Shown piece after piece: positions 8,722 to 18,027 of a stretch of DNA of 64,000 nt; within the stretch, counting starts at the first letter, position 1, and each line of letters begins with the position of its first letter. The stretch spans positions 124,001 through 188,000 of the forward strand of contig NZ_WHUT02000004.1 in NCBI RefSeq assembly GCF_009380135.2, given 5' to 3'. The notes beneath the pieces are model-generated. The model was not told the DNA's origin, made no database searches, and saw only the letters and a list, made by a program, of their open reading frames with translations. Position numbers and translations under genes: made by a program. Source of the stretch: Fertoeibacter niger. Its GTDB lineage: Bacteria > Pseudomonadota > Alphaproteobacteria > Rhodobacterales > Rhodobacteraceae.

Positions 8722-8867
8722 GATGTTTTTCTACAAATGATAGCGGGAACAGTGCCGCAATGCGGCATCTGGATGCGTGACTTGCCGGATTTTTCGGTTA
8801 TCTACAGGGCAAGAAAACAGCCAGCCCGCCCACCTTGGCAGGCCAGCGCGTCGAAAAGGGAACCGAT

Positions 8868-9251
8868 ATGGCCGAAGTGAAACGGGTGCAGCGCCCCCTT
8901 TCCCCCCATTTGCAGATTTACCGCCCGCAACTGACCTCGCTTACCTCGATCCTGACCCGCATCACCGGCAATGCGATGTTTGTCACAGTGATCCTGATCG
9001 TGTGGTGGCTGCTGGCGGCGGCCTCGGGCGAGGGGTACTTCCGGGTGGCCAACGGGGTGCTGACCTCGTGGTTCGGCGATCTGGTGCTGACACTTTCGGC
9101 GCTGGGGATGTGGTATCACCTGCTGGCCGGGCTACGTCACCTTTACTTTGACAGCGGCCGGGGCCTTGACATCCCCACCGCCGAAAAGCTGGGGATCGGC
9201 TGCCTTGTGGGGTCGCTGGTGCTGACCATCCTGACCGTCATCCTGCTGTAA
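8868..9251 (+). CDS. sdhC: Succinate dehydrogenase cytochrome b556 subunit
   Basis: A 127-residue membrane anchor with three transmembrane helices. The family opening RPLSPHLQIYRPQLTSLTSILTRITG is at residues 7-32, and HLLAGLRHLYFD (about 84-95) carries the conserved heme-ligand histidine. With SdhD it anchors the SdhAB dimer and binds heme b and ubiquinone. An in-frame start at 8835 exists, but ATG 8868 is at the family N-terminus. First gene of the sdh operon. Confidence 0.96.
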   Translation: MAEVKRVQRPLSPHLQIYRPQLTSLTSILTRITGNAMFVTVILIVWWLLAAASGEGYFRVANGVLTSWFGDLVLTLSALGMWYHLLAGLRHLYFDSGRGLDIPTAEKLGIGCLVGSLVLTILTVILL

Positions 9252-9260
9252 GGGGCCATC

Positions 9261-9632
9261 ATGCGTTATCTGACAGACCGCAAGCGGGCCGCGGGCCTTG
9301 GTTCCTCCAAATCCGGCACCGAGCATTTCTGGCACATGCAGATCTCCAGCGTGGCGCTGCTGTTTCTGGTCCCCGCCTTCATCTTTACCTTCGGGTCGGC
9401 GCTGGGCCGCCGCTATGAGGATGTGCTGGACTATTACTCCCACCCCTTCCCCGCCGTGGTGGCCGCGCTGACGCTGATCGTCGGGCTGATCCACTTCAAG
9501 AACGGCGCGCAGGTGATGATCGAGGATTACGCCCATGGCATCACCCGCAAGGCGCTGATCATCGCTGCCACCTGCTTCAGCTATTGCAGCATCGCCATCG
9601 GGCTGTTCGCGCTGGTCAAACTGGCGCTGTGA
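9261..9632 (+). CDS. sdhD: Succinate dehydrogenase hydrophobic anchor subunit
   Basis: A 123-residue anchor with three helices. It begins [32 protein letters not shown] (typical alphaproteobacterial SdhD) and carries a buried histidine in [18 protein letters not shown] (about 76-93). It completes the quinone and heme site with SdhC. It starts 9 bases after sdhC and ends 10 bases before sdhA. Confidence 0.95.
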   Translation: MRYLTDRKRAAGLGSSKSGTEHFWHMQISSVALLFLVPAFIFTFGSALGRRYEDVLDYYSHPFPAVVAALTLIVGLIHFKNGAQVMIEDYAHGITRKALIIAATCFSYCSIAIGLFALVKLAL

Positions 9633-9642
9633 GGACAAACGA

Positions 9643-11445
9643 ATGACCGCTTATCCCTATGAGACCCACGAATATGATGTCGTGGTGGTTGGTGCCGGTG
9701 GTGCCGGTCTGCGCGCGACGCTGGGCATGGCCGAACAGGGCCTGCGCACCGCCTGCGTGACCAAGGTTTTCCCGACCCGTTCGCATACCGTGGCGGCACA
9801 GGGCGGCATCGCCGCCAGCCTTGCCAACATGGGGCCGGATTCGTGGCAATGGCACATGTATGACACCGTGAAGGGGTCTGACTGGCTGGGCGACACCGAC
9901 GCGATGGAATATCTGGCGCGCGAGGCCCCCAAGGCGGTGTATGAGCTGGAACATTACGGCGTGCCGTTTTCACGCACTGAAGAGGGCAAGATCTATCAGC
10001 GCCCCTTTGGCGGCCATACGACGGAATACGGCGAGGGCCCCCCGGTGCAGCGCACCTGTGCCGCCGCCGACCGCACCGGCCATGCCATCCTGCACACGCT
10101 TTACGGCCAAAGCCTGAAGCAGAAGGCGGAATTCTTCATCGAGTATTTCGCGCTTGATCTGATCATGACCGACGGGCGCTGCACCGGCGTCGTGGCCTGG
10201 AAGCTGGACGATGGCACGATGCATGTGTTCAACGCCAAGCTGGTGGTGCTGGCGACCGGCGGTTACGGCCGGGCCTATTTCAGCGCGACCTCGGCCCATA
10301 CCTGCACCGGCGACGGCGGCGGCATGGTGGCGCGGGCGGGCCTGCCTTTGCAGGACATGGAATTCGTGCAGTTCCACCCGACCGGCATCTATGGCTCGGG
10401 CTGTCTGATCACCGAAGGGGCGCGCGGCGAAGGCGGGTATCTGACCAACTCCGAAGGCGAGCGGTTCATGGAACGCTATGCCCCGCATTACAAGGATCTG
10501 GCGCCGCGCGACTATGTCAGCCGCTGCATGACGCTGGAAATCCGCGAAGGCCGGGGCGTGGGCGCGGGCAAGGATCATATCCACCTGCACCTGAACCACC
10601 TGCCCAAGGAAACGCTGGACCTGCGGCTGCCCGGCATTTCCGAATCCGCGCGCATCTTTGCCGGGGTGGACCTGACCAAGGAACCGATCCCTGTGCTGCC
10701 GACCGTGCATTACAACATGGGCGGCATCCCCACTAACTATTGGGGCGAGGTTCTGAACCCCACCGCTGACAACCCCGATGCGGTGTTCCCCGGCCTAATG
10801 GCCGTGGGCGAGGCTGGCTGCGCATCGGTGCATGGTGCGAACCGTCTGGGCTCGAATTCACTGATCGACCTTGTGGTGTTCGGCCGCGCCGCCGCGATCC
10901 GCGCAGGCCAGATCGTTGACCCCGCCACCCGCAGCGCCCCGGTGAACGTGGCCGAGGTGGACAAGGCCTTGGCCCGTTTCGACGGTCTGCGCCATGCCAA
11001 TGGGGCCATCCCGACCGCCGACCTGCGGCTGGAGATGCAGAAAACCATGCAATCCGACGCCGCCGTGTTCCGCACCGAGGCCACACTGGCGGACGGCGAA
11101 CGCAAGATGACGGCGATCGCAGGCAAGGTCGGCGACCTGAAAGTCACCGACCGCAGCCTTGTCTGGAACAGCGACCTGATGGAAACGCTGGAACTGACCA
11201 ACCTGATGCCCAATGCGCTGGCCACGATCTATGGCGCGCATGCCCGCACCGAAAGCCGCGGCGCCCATGCGCATGAGGATCACCCCACCCGCAACGACGC
11301 CGAATGGCGCAAGCACACGCTGGCCTGGGTGGATGGCGCGAATGTTCGGCTGGACTTCCGCCCGGTGCACACCGACCCGCTGACGGCCGAGGCGGACGGC
11401 GGCATCAGCCTGAAGAAAATCGCCCCGGCAGAGCGGAAGTTCTGA
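9643..11445 (+). CDS. sdhA: Succinate dehydrogenase flavoprotein subunit
   Basis: A 600-residue catalytic subunit that oxidises succinate to fumarate. Dinucleotide-binding motif GAGGAGL lies near residue 17. The covalent-FAD segment [14 protein letters not shown] follows near 47, and [25 protein letters not shown] near 125. The active-site run THxHxG-like segment and the C-terminal [22 protein letters not shown] are intact. Full length. The stop overlaps the next start in TGATG, so the SUFU-domain gene is translationally coupled to sdhA. Confidence 0.98.
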   Translation: MTAYPYETHEYDVVVVGAGGAGLRATLGMAEQGLRTACVTKVFPTRSHTVAAQGGIAASLANMGPDSWQWHMYDTVKGSDWLGDTDAMEYLAREAPKAVYELEHYGVPFSRTEEGKIYQRPFGGHTTEYGEGPPVQRTCAAADRTGHAILHTLYGQSLKQKAEFFIEYFALDLIMTDGRCTGVVAWKLDDGTMHVFNAKLVVLATGGYGRAYFSATSAHTCTGDGGGMVARAGLPLQDMEFVQFHPTGIYGSGCLITEGARGEGGYLTNSEGERFMERYAPHYKDLAPRDYVSRCMTLEIREGRGVGAGKDHIHLHLNHLPKETLDLRLPGISESARIFAGVDLTKEPIPVLPTVHYNMGGIPTNYWGEVLNPTADNPDAVFPGLMAVGEAGCASVHGANRLGSNSLIDLVVFGRAAAIRAGQIVDPATRSAPVNVAEVDKALARFDGLRHANGAIPTADLRLEMQKTMQSDAAVFRTEATLADGERKMTAIAGKVGDLKVTDRSLVWNSDLMETLELTNLMPNALATIYGAHARTESRGAHAHEDHPTRNDAEWRKHTLAWVDGANVRLDFRPVHTDPLTAEADGGISLKKIAPAERKF

Positions 11446-12176
11446 TGAGCCTTGGCCGCAACCTTCTTGCTGGCATCCTGTCCGTGGTGGCTGCAAAGCC
11501 TGCCACGGCGCAGGACGTCCCTTCCGCTGGCGGAGATGGAGAGCGGCTTTACAAACTGGTCGAAGCGCGGCTGACCGCTCACTTCGGCACCGCCCCGCAT
11601 GTGATGCACGAGATCGTGTCGGACAAGGTTCATCTTGACCTGCTCCCCTTCGCCCCCAGACCGGGACAGGATTTCTGGGTGATCTCGACCATCGGCATGA
11701 GCTTTGTCGAAATGTCCGTGCCGCCGCATGTTGAAAACGGCTGGTTCTGGAAACGCGCGGAACTGATGATCGCGCTGCCCGCCGATTGGCCGGTGCCGCT
11801 GTCGTCAGAAGATCTTGCAGCCGCCGAGGACAGTTTTCATCCCCTTGCCACGCTCAAACGCACGGCGCGCTATCCGCATCTGGCCGAGACGGCCATTGCC
11901 CCGATGCAGACCGTCGACTTTGGCGAACCGCTGGGCCCTGATACGCGCATGACCGCCGTGCTGATCTGGTGGCCCGATTTCCTGCCTGCTGATGCGGCAA
12001 CCATCAAGATTGGCCCGGATCAGGTGGTGAACCTCTATCAGGTCATCCCGATCCACCCCGATGAGCGGGAGTTCGCTATTTCTGCCGGATCGCCCGCTCT
12101 CTACGACTTGTTGAAGAGTGCCGGGGCAGTCCATCTGTATGATCTGCACCGGAAATCAGTGGTGAGTGGATCATGA
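11445..12176 (+). CDS. SUFU (suppressor of fused) domain protein inside the sdh operon
   Basis: A 243-residue protein whose residues from about 30 match the SUFU family: MHEIVSDKVHLDLLPFAP, then STIGMSFVEMSVPP, RAELMIALPADWPV, a LATLKRTARYPHL helix, and VVNLYQVIPIHPDEREFAI before the C-terminal ALYDLL helix. Bacterial SUFU proteins include polymorphic-toxin immunity proteins such as B. subtilis YqcF; others are uncharacterised. Residues 1-24 (NLLAGILSVVAAKPATAQD) look like a weak signal peptide, which is unusual for this family. The gene overlaps sdhA (TGATG) and the next lipoprotein gene. Nothing in the sequence links it to respiration, and no toxin gene is nearby. Confidence 0.8.
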   Translation: MSLGRNLLAGILSVVAAKPATAQDVPSAGGDGERLYKLVEARLTAHFGTAPHVMHEIVSDKVHLDLLPFAPRPGQDFWVISTIGMSFVEMSVPPHVENGWFWKRAELMIALPADWPVPLSSEDLAAAEDSFHPLATLKRTARYPHLAETAIAPMQTVDFGEPLGPDTRMTAVLIWWPDFLPADAATIKIGPDQVVNLYQVIPIHPDEREFAISAGSPALYDLLKSAGAVHLYDLHRKSVVSGS

Positions 12177-12490
12177 TGAAAACAGTTTTCCTGCCTGCGT
12201 TGCTGCTTCTGGCCGCCTGCAACCCGCAGGACATGGCCGATTCCGTCGCCCGCCGCGCCGCGAAATCGGTGGTGGTGCCGGTCGTCCAGCAATACATGCC
12301 CGCGCCGCAGGCCGAGGGCGTGGCCAATTGCGTGATCGACAATGCCTCGGCGGGCGAAATCTCGTCGCTGGCGCGGGATGTGGGCACGCGGGCGGGCACA
12401 TCGACGGTGCAGACGGTGCTGGCCATCGCGCGCCGCCCGGCCACCACGCAATGCCTGCTGGCGCAGCAATTGCCGGTGTTGCCCGCATGA
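12173..12490 (+). CDS. Small predicted lipoprotein of the sdh operon
   Basis: 105 residues (104 if ATG 12176 is used), with a lipoprotein signal FLPALLLLAACN and lipidation cysteine at about 16. The mature part is helical (ADSVARRAAKSVVVPVVQQYMP), has two more cysteines, and has no domain I recognise. It overlaps the end of the SUFU gene and the start of the next lipoprotein gene (ATGA), so it is part of the sdh transcript. Family unknown to me. Confidence 0.75.
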   Translation: MMKTVFLPALLLLAACNPQDMADSVARRAAKSVVVPVVQQYMPAPQAEGVANCVIDNASAGEISSLARDVGTRAGTSTVQTVLAIARRPATTQCLLAQQLPVLPA

Positions 12491-12777
12491 CCCGCGCCGC
12501 GATCCTGTTGCTGGCCCTGCTGGCCGCCTGCGGCCCCGTGTCGCGCGAAACCGCCGAGGCGCAATGCTTTGAACGTGCCCGCCTAGCGCAGCAGCCGCGC
12601 GGAATGATCGGCATCGGCGGCGGCACCTATGGCCTTGGGGCCAAGGGCGAAATCACCATCACCTCCGACTATCTGATGGGCCGTGATCCGGCGGCCCTGT
12701 ATGATTCCTGCGTTTTCCAACGCTCTGGCGAGCCGCCTTCGCAGCCGCTCTACACCCGCCCTGACTGGAAGAGATAA
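12487..12777 (+). CDS. Second small predicted lipoprotein of the sdh operon
   Basis: 96 residues starting at ATG 12487. The signal MTRAAILLLALLAACG carries the lipobox LAAC. The mature chain has a helical segment with one cysteine (AEAQCFERARLAQQ), a glycine-rich run IGIGGGTYGLGAKGE, then EITITSDYLMGRDPAALYDSC. I cannot assign a family. It overlaps the preceding lipoprotein by 4 bases and ends 3 bases before sdhB, so it is firmly within the operon. Confidence 0.75.
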   Translation: MTRAAILLLALLAACGPVSRETAEAQCFERARLAQQPRGMIGIGGGTYGLGAKGEITITSDYLMGRDPAALYDSCVFQRSGEPPSQPLYTRPDWKR

Positions 12778-12780
12778 GCC

Positions 12781-13557
12781 ATGGTTCAGTTCACGCTTCC
12801 GAAAAACTCGAAAATCCGCACCGGCAAGACCTGGCCAAAGCCGGATGGCAAGAATGTGCGCAAGTTCCAGATCTACCGCTGGAACCCCGATGACGGCAAG
12901 AACCCGGCGGTGGACACCTATTTTGTCGACATGGACAAATGCGGCCCGATGGTGCTGGACGCGCTGATCAAGATCAAGAACGAGATCGACCCCACGCTGA
13001 CCTTCCGCCGGTCCTGCCGCGAGGGCATCTGCGGTTCCTGCGCGATGAACATCGGCGGCATCAACACTTTGGCCTGCATCTATGGGCTGGAAGAGGTGAA
13101 GGGCGACGTGAAAATCTATCCGCTGCCGCATATGCCGGTGGTGAAGGATCTGATCCCCGACCTGACCCATTTCTATGCGCAGCATGCCAGCATCATGCCC
13201 TGGCTGGAGACGAAATCGAACACCCCGCAAAAGGAATGGCGCCAGTCGATCGACGACCGTGAAAAGCTGGACGGCCTTTACGAATGCGTGATGTGCGCCT
13301 GCTGCTCCACCTCCTGCCCCAGCTACTGGTGGAATTCCGACCGCTACCTTGGCCCCGCCGCCCTGCTGCACGCCTACCGCTGGATCATCGATTCACGCGA
13401 CGAGGCGACGGGCGAACGGCTGGACGATCTGGAAGACCCGTTCAAGCTGTATCGCTGCCACACGATCATGAACTGCGCCAAGACCTGCCCCAAGGGCCTG
13501 AACCCGGCCAAGGCGATTGCCGAGATCAAGAAGCAGATGGTCGAACGGGTGGTGTGA
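12781..13557 (+). CDS. sdhB: Succinate dehydrogenase iron-sulfur subunit
   Basis: A 258-residue electron-transfer subunit. The plant-type [2Fe-2S] cluster ligands lie in [16 protein letters not shown] (about 78-93) plus a later cysteine in TLAC. The [4Fe-4S]/[3Fe-4S] ligands lie in [16 protein letters not shown] (about 170) and [17 protein letters not shown] (about 230). It passes electrons from SdhA flavin to quinone in SdhCD. Three unrelated small genes separate it from sdhA, yet it keeps a 3-base gap to the last of them. Confidence 0.98.
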   Translation: MVQFTLPKNSKIRTGKTWPKPDGKNVRKFQIYRWNPDDGKNPAVDTYFVDMDKCGPMVLDALIKIKNEIDPTLTFRRSCREGICGSCAMNIGGINTLACIYGLEEVKGDVKIYPLPHMPVVKDLIPDLTHFYAQHASIMPWLETKSNTPQKEWRQSIDDREKLDGLYECVMCACCSTSCPSYWWNSDRYLGPAALLHAYRWIIDSRDEATGERLDDLEDPFKLYRCHTIMNCAKTCPKGLNPAKAIAEIKKQMVERVV

Positions 13558-14060
13558 TTTCCACCAATGGCCCCGGCGTTGTCATCGTGCTGGGCGCGGC
13601 GGTCTGGCCGGGGGGGCAGGCCAGCCCCACCCTGCGGCGGCGGGCCGAACACGGCGCGCGCGTGTTTCTGCAATCAGGGGCCGCGCTGCTGATCACCACC
13701 GGGGGCACGGGGCGGCATCCGCCTGCCGAGGCGCTGGTGGCCGCCGCAATCTGCCGGAGGCAAGGGGTGCCTGCGGCGGCGATCCTGTGCGAAGACCAAT
13801 CTACCACCACGCTGGACAATCTGCGCTTTGCCACGCCGTTGGTGCCGCCCGGTGCGCGCATCACCATCGTGACGGATTACTACCACATCCCCCGCGCGCT
13901 GCTGACGGCCCGCATGCTGGGCCTGCGCGCCAGAGGTGCCGCCCTCGGATTTGCCCGCGCCGACATCAACCCGCGCCAGCATGCCCGCATGATATTGCGT
14001 GAGGCCTTTGCCCTGCCCGCCTATGCGCTGCGGCTGCTGTGGCGGCGCTGGCGCGGCTGA
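13554..14060 (+). CDS. YdcF/DUF218 family protein
   Basis: 168 residues starting at GTG 13554, which overlaps the sdhB stop codon (GTGA). It shows the DUF218 landmarks: VVIVLGAAV at the N-terminus, a phosphate-binding-like loop [12 protein letters not shown] near 40, the [11 protein letters not shown] segment, and [18 protein letters not shown] near 115. Unlike typical envelope members such as SanA it lacks an obvious leader membrane helix, but the C-terminus [10 protein letters not shown] is basic and could touch a membrane. DUF218 proteins are implicated in envelope metabolism; the exact reaction is unknown. Confidence 0.8.
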   Translation: MISTNGPGVVIVLGAAVWPGGQASPTLRRRAEHGARVFLQSGAALLITTGGTGRHPPAEALVAAAICRRQGVPAAAILCEDQSTTTLDNLRFATPLVPPGARITIVTDYYHIPRALLTARMLGLRARGAALGFARADINPRQHARMILREAFALPAYALRLLWRRWRG

Positions 14061-14077
14061 ACGATTGGCGTGCAGGT

Positions 14078-14114
14078 CCGCCGGGCCAAAAGTTCACGTC
14101 GCACGGCCCGGCGG
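14078..14114. terminator. Weak hairpin between two convergent genes
   Basis: A perfect 10-bp inverted repeat (CCGCCGGGCC at 14078-14087, GGCCCGGCGG at 14105-14114) with a 17-base loop sits between the DUF218 gene and the convergent secreted-protein gene. Neither side has a T-run, so termination is only a guess from position. Confidence 0.35.
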
Positions 14115-14127
14115 TGGCGCGCGCTGG

Positions 14128-14520
14128 CTAGCGCGTCACCTCCACCTCGACATAGCGGCCAACGCCGCCGTTGCCCCAGATGTTCACATAGACTGTCGCC
14201 CCACCCTGCAACAGCAGGCGGCGGGCCGCGGATGACACGCCGCCGTCAATCACCATCTGCTCCATCGCGGCGCGGTTGTTTGCATCGCCAAAGAAGGGAT
14301 CCCATTCGTCGCCGTTCTGGCTGATGCCAAAGCGGTGGAAATTCGCCCGGTCCTGCCGCAGCACCTGCCACGGCTCAGACAGCCGTGCGCCGCTGGAATT
14401 GTAAAGGTCATCCTCGCCGATATAGGCGACATAGCCGCCGATCAGGTCTTGCGCCGCGACGGCGGCAGGCAGGGCAAGGCCCATCCCCAGGGCCGCCAGC
14501 CCGATTGAAAACATCCGCAT
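14128..14520 (-). CDS. Predicted secreted protein of unknown function
   Basis: 130 residues from ATG 14520, chosen because GGGAGAGAG lies just upstream and gives a clean signal peptide (FSIGLAALGMGLALPAAVAAQD). The mature part begins LIGGYVAYIGEDDLYNSSGARL and ends in a beta-like stretch (ATVYVNIWGNGGVGRYVEVEVTR). There are no cysteines. I do not recognise the family. It stands alone. Confidence 0.65.
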   Translation of the reverse strand: MRMFSIGLAALGMGLALPAAVAAQDLIGGYVAYIGEDDLYNSSGARLSEPWQVLRQDRANFHRFGISQNGDEWDPFFGDANNRAAMEQMVIDGGVSSAARRLLLQGGATVYVNIWGNGGVGRYVEVEVTR

Positions 14521-14719
14521 CCGTCTCTCTCCCATTGCATCACGGGGCACCCTAAGCTGTGGAGAGATAAAAACAAAATGAAATAGATTGTCACCAAGCG
14601 GGGGTTGTGCCGCAGGCAGAAATCAGGTGCCCGGCGACGGCGTGCGGGCCGGCGCAATGGCCGTTCCCTTGCTGTTCCTGAACTGCGGACGGGGCGATGC
14701 TGCCCCGCCCGCAGGCCGG

Positions 14720-15424
14720 TCAGGCAAAGGCCGCCGTCAGCGCGATTTCCACCATGTCGCCAAAGCTGCGTTCGCGCTGATCCGACGGCAAAGCCTCACC
14801 CGTCAGCAGATGGTCAGAGATTGTCAGCACCGACAGCGCGCGGCGGCCATGGCGGGCGGCGAGGGTGTAAAGCTCGGCCGTCTCCATCTCCACGCACAGC
14901 ACGCCATGGCGCTGCATGGCAGCCTGAAGATCATCGCGTTCGTCATAGAACACATCCGACGAATAGATCTGCCCGGCATGCGTCGGCACGCCCAGCGCCT
15001 CTGCCGCCTGCCATGCGGCCTTCAGCAGGCCGAAATCGGCGGTGGGGGCAAAGTTCAGCTCACGGAATATCCCGCGCGAGGGGGTGGACAGCGAACAGGC
15101 GCTCATCGCCAGCACCACGTCGCGGACCTTCACCCGATCCTGCATGCCGCCCGCCGACCCGATGCGGATCAGCGTCTGCGCGCCATAGTCGCGGATCAGT
15201 TCGTTCACATAGATCGACAGTGACGGCATCCCCATGCCGCTGCCGTGGATCGTCACCGGATGGCCGCGCCATGTGCCGGTATAGCCCAGCATGCCGCGCA
15301 CCTCGTTCACCAGCCGCGCATCGGTCAGAAAGGTTTCCGCCGCCCAGCGCGCGCGGTAGGGATCACCGGGCAGCAGCACGGTTTCGGCAATCTCACCGGG
15401 CTTTGCCCCGATATGAACGGTCAT
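14720..15424 (-). CDS. deoD: Purine-nucleoside phosphorylase
   Basis: A 234-residue hexameric-type (DeoD) phosphorylase that releases purine bases and ribose-1-phosphate. It has the family opening [25 protein letters not shown], the phosphate-site segment RIGSAGGMQ, and the base/ribose site [13 protein letters not shown] followed by SDHLLTGE with the catalytic aspartate. It ends with the usual helix ([16 protein letters not shown]). It shares a strand with the GntR gene 51 bases upstream, so the pair may be cotranscribed. Confidence 0.96.
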   Translation of the reverse strand: MTVHIGAKPGEIAETVLLPGDPYRARWAAETFLTDARLVNEVRGMLGYTGTWRGHPVTIHGSGMGMPSLSIYVNELIRDYGAQTLIRIGSAGGMQDRVKVRDVVLAMSACSLSTPSRGIFRELNFAPTADFGLLKAAWQAAEALGVPTHAGQIYSSDVFYDERDDLQAAMQRHGVLCVEMETAELYTLAARHGRRALSVLTISDHLLTGEALPSDQRERSFGDMVEIALTAAFA

Positions 15425-15475
15425 TCTGGCCTCGTTGTCTGGCGTTGCTTCCCCTGCCCCTTACCCCGGGCGCGG

Positions 15476-16123
15476 TCAGCCCGCCAGATGCCGCAGACCT
15501 TGCGTCACATCGGTGCGCACGGCCAGCCGCAGCCCGGGCTCATCGCCCGCCCGCAGGGCAGCCAGAATGACGCGGTGGTGGTGTGGCGGCTCGTTGCGCC
15601 GGAGCCGGCCATACAGCGCCCGCATCGTCGGCCCCAGTTGCAGCCAGACCGTTTCGGTCAGCGCCAGCATGGCCGGGGCCTGCGCGCGCAGGTAAAGCGT
15701 GCGGTGAAATTCCAAATTGGTACGGATATAGGCCACGGCGTCACCCTTGGCCACCGCCTCGGCACTGGCGCTGTTGATCGCGGCCAGCCGGTCGATCAGC
15801 GCGAAATGCGCGCGCGGCAGGGCGCGGGCGGCCAGTTCAGGCTCCAGCAGCGCGCGGATCGCGGCCAGCTCCTCGATCCGTTCCGGCGTCAGTTCGGGCG
15901 TGGTCAGCCGCCCCGAGGATGACAGGGTAAAGGCACCTTCGGCCACCAGCCGCCGCACAGCCTCGCGCGCAGGGGTCATCGACACGTCGAAGGTCTTGGC
16001 CAGCCCGCGCAGGGTCAGCGCCTGACCGGGGGCCATTTCGCCATGCATCACCTGCGCGCGCAGGCTGCGATACAGCCTGTCATGCAGCGCGGCGGTGGAA
16101 TCCGAGGGGCGGGGCGTCAGCAT
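15476..16123 (-). CDS. GntR family transcriptional regulator, FadR/FCD type
   Basis: 215 residues. The winged helix is at about 12-75 (LYRSLRAQVMHGEMAPGQAL, then LAKTFDVSMTPAREAVRRLVAEG). The all-helical FCD effector domain follows (about 80-210), with metal or ligand residues in EFHRTLYLRA and the HHHRVILAALRAGD segment. FCD regulators sense organic acids or sugars acids. Its target is not evident; the palindrome TTTGTGATCACAAA upstream of sdhC resembles sites bound by such regulators, but no copy lies beside this gene. Confidence 0.9.
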   Translation of the reverse strand: MLTPRPSDSTAALHDRLYRSLRAQVMHGEMAPGQALTLRGLAKTFDVSMTPAREAVRRLVAEGAFTLSSSGRLTTPELTPERIEELAAIRALLEPELAARALPRAHFALIDRLAAINSASAEAVAKGDAVAYIRTNLEFHRTLYLRAQAPAMLALTETVWLQLGPTMRALYGRLRRNEPPHHHRVILAALRAGDEPGLRLAVRTDVTQGLRHLAG

Positions 16124-16154
16124 GCGTCACCCAAGCACCAGCGCGCACGGGCGG

Positions 16155-16862
16155 TCAATCCCCTTGGCCTTCAGCCCCCGCATCGAAGCGGAATGCATGC
16201 AGCGCCTGCCCGTGCCGCTTCAGCCAGGCACGGCGCGGGGTGTAGCCGGGGCACAGCCGCGCCACCACCGCCCAGAAGGCGGGTGAATGGTTCATCTCGG
16301 CCAGATGCGCCACCTCATGCGCAGCCACATAATCCAGCACCTCGGGCGGGGCCAGGATCAGCCGCCACGAAAACATCAGCGCGCCGTCACTGGTGCATGA
16401 CCCCCAGCGTGACCGGGTGTCGCGCAATGTCAGGCGGCTGTAGGGCCGCCCCAGCGCCGCCGCATGCCGGTCGCAGGCCGCCGCCAGCCGGTCGCGTGCC
16501 CGCACCTGCAGGAACGCGGCCACCCGGGTGCCCACCCGCGCGGGATCGCCCGGCACCAGCAGCGAATCGCCCTCCACCCGCACCAGCCGCCCGGTGCCGG
16601 GCCGCAGCACCAGCCGCGCACCCTCGACCGGCAACAATGTGCCGATGCCCACAACCGCCGACGGGGCGACCGAGGCCAGCGCCTGCCGTATCCAGCCCTC
16701 CTGATCGCGCAGAAAGGCCATCGCCTCGGCCTCGCGCGCGCGCAGCGGCAGTGACAGCGTGACCCGCCCGTCAAGCCGCGACACGCGCAGCGAAAACCGC
16801 CGCGCCCGGGCGGACCGGCGCAGGGTGATCTCGACAGCGGGCAATCCGGGCAGAACGGGCAT
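16155..16862 (-). CDS. YgjP-like (DUF45/SprT-related) metallopeptidase
   Basis: 235 residues from ATG 16862; the frame is open further upstream but without similarity. The zinc site is HEVAH in DYVAAHEVAHLAEMNHSPAFW (about 185-205), and the conserved RSRWGSCTSDGALMFSWRLI precedes it. The C-terminus ends in PGYTPRRAWLKRHG. This is the M48/DUF45 group (YgjP); the physiological substrate is unknown. It diverges from the TIGR02300 gene, leaving 181 bases between the starts. Confidence 0.9.
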   Translation of the reverse strand: MPVLPGLPAVEITLRRSARARRFSLRVSRLDGRVTLSLPLRAREAEAMAFLRDQEGWIRQALASVAPSAVVGIGTLLPVEGARLVLRPGTGRLVRVEGDSLLVPGDPARVGTRVAAFLQVRARDRLAAACDRHAAALGRPYSRLTLRDTRSRWGSCTSDGALMFSWRLILAPPEVLDYVAAHEVAHLAEMNHSPAFWAVVARLCPGYTPRRAWLKRHGQALHAFRFDAGAEGQGD

Positions 16863-17043
16863 GGCATCTCTTGACTGGGCACCCGCAGAATAGCCGCGTG
16901 GCAGGCCAATGAAACCCCCGAAACCCCGATCTTCGCGGCCATCTTCACAGCAGCGCGCGCCCTGCCGAAAGGCTTTGACACTCCCCCCCACCTGTGGCAA
17001 GCGACTGCAATTCTGGACCAGCCAGCCTTGCAAGGGAACCACC

Positions 17044-17379
17044 ATGCCCAAAGAAGAATGGGGCACGAAACGCATTTGCCCGACCACCGGCAAACGTTTC
17101 TACGACCTGAACAAAACCCCGATCGTCAGCCCCTACACCGGCGAGGTCGTGGATATCGAAAGCGCGCGCCGCAAGGCCGTGGCCGCCGTGATCGCCCGTG
17201 TCGCGCCTGAAAAGGACGATGACGTGTTGGTGGACGATCTGGAAACCGATGATGATCTGCTGGTTGCCGAACCCGCCGATGACGCGGAACTGGACGATGA
17301 CCTGCTGGAAGACGACGCCGACGACAACGTGTCGCTGGATGATCTGGCCGATGTGGCCGGCGACGAAGAAGACGTGTAA
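17044..17379 (+). CDS. TIGR02300 family protein with acidic tail (FYDLN protein)
   Basis: A 111-residue protein with a compact N-terminus (KEEWGTKRICPTTGKRFYDLN, residues 3-23) followed by PIVSPYTGE and then an Asp/Glu tail from about 57 to the end. Only one cysteine remains of what looks like a zinc-ribbon-like knuckle (RICPTTG). The family is common in alphaproteobacteria and its function is not established. The acidic tail suggests binding to a basic partner. It is followed by a small hairpin and a run of six T near 17400. Confidence 0.92.
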   Translation: MPKEEWGTKRICPTTGKRFYDLNKTPIVSPYTGEVVDIESARRKAVAAVIARVAPEKDDDVLVDDLETDDDLLVAEPADDAELDDDLLEDDADDNVSLDDLADVAGDEEDV

Positions 17380-17488
17380 GACAATCCGCAGCGGGGGCGC
17401 TTTTTTCCCCTTGCACCCCCCTGCGGCCTTCACTAGATAGCCCAACAGCAACGCGGCGGCACCCAAGATGCCGCGCTGCACCTCCGGT

Positions 17489-17564
<76 letters not shown>

Positions 17565-17676
17565 ATACAAACCCTCGCACATCACCCATTCGTCGCGCAT
17601 CACGCCATGTTGCATCACGCCCAGGCAAAGCGCCGGGCTGACCGCTCCGGCGCTTTGCCTTTTGGCGCGGCCGATA

Positions 17677-17922
17677 TCAGCCCTGACGTGCTTCCAGCGC
17701 GGCGATGCGGGCCGCCAGCGCGTCATTTTCCTCGCGCGCTTTCTGGGCCATGGCGCGCACTGCGTCGAATTCTTCACGGGTCACGAAATCGCGGTCGGCC
17801 ATCCAGCGGTCGATGAAGCCTTTCATCGCCGTCTCGGCCTCGGTCTTGGCACCCTGCGCCACGCCCATCGCGTTGGTCATCAGCTGCGACATGTCGTCAA
17901 AAAACTTGTTGCGGGTCTGCAT
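17677..17922 (-). CDS. ubiK: Ubiquinone biosynthesis accessory factor UbiK
   Basis: 81 residues of the BMFP/YqiC family. It begins MQTRNKFFDDMSQLMTNAMGVAQG, an amphipathic membrane-associating helix, and ends in a coiled coil (EEFDAVRAMAQKAREENDALAARIAALEAR) that makes trimers. In E. coli UbiK assists the Ubi metabolon through UbiJ; here this is inferred from the family. AAGGA precedes the start. It is divergent from lgt. Confidence 0.9.
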   Translation of the reverse strand: MQTRNKFFDDMSQLMTNAMGVAQGAKTEAETAMKGFIDRWMADRDFVTREEFDAVRAMAQKAREENDALAARIAALEARQG

Positions 17923-18027
17923 GGCGGTTTCCTTCGCAATTTTCCCTTATATGGTCCGCAGCGGCCCATGGCGCAAGGTTGACATCGCCGCAGCCCCGCC
18001 CGAGAAACGCCGCCAAAAGGAAAGCGC

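Noticed and set aside
11445..12176. Complete toxin-immunity module around the SUFU gene
   Set aside because: Only the SUFU domain is seen; no LXG, RHS or nuclease toxin is adjacent.
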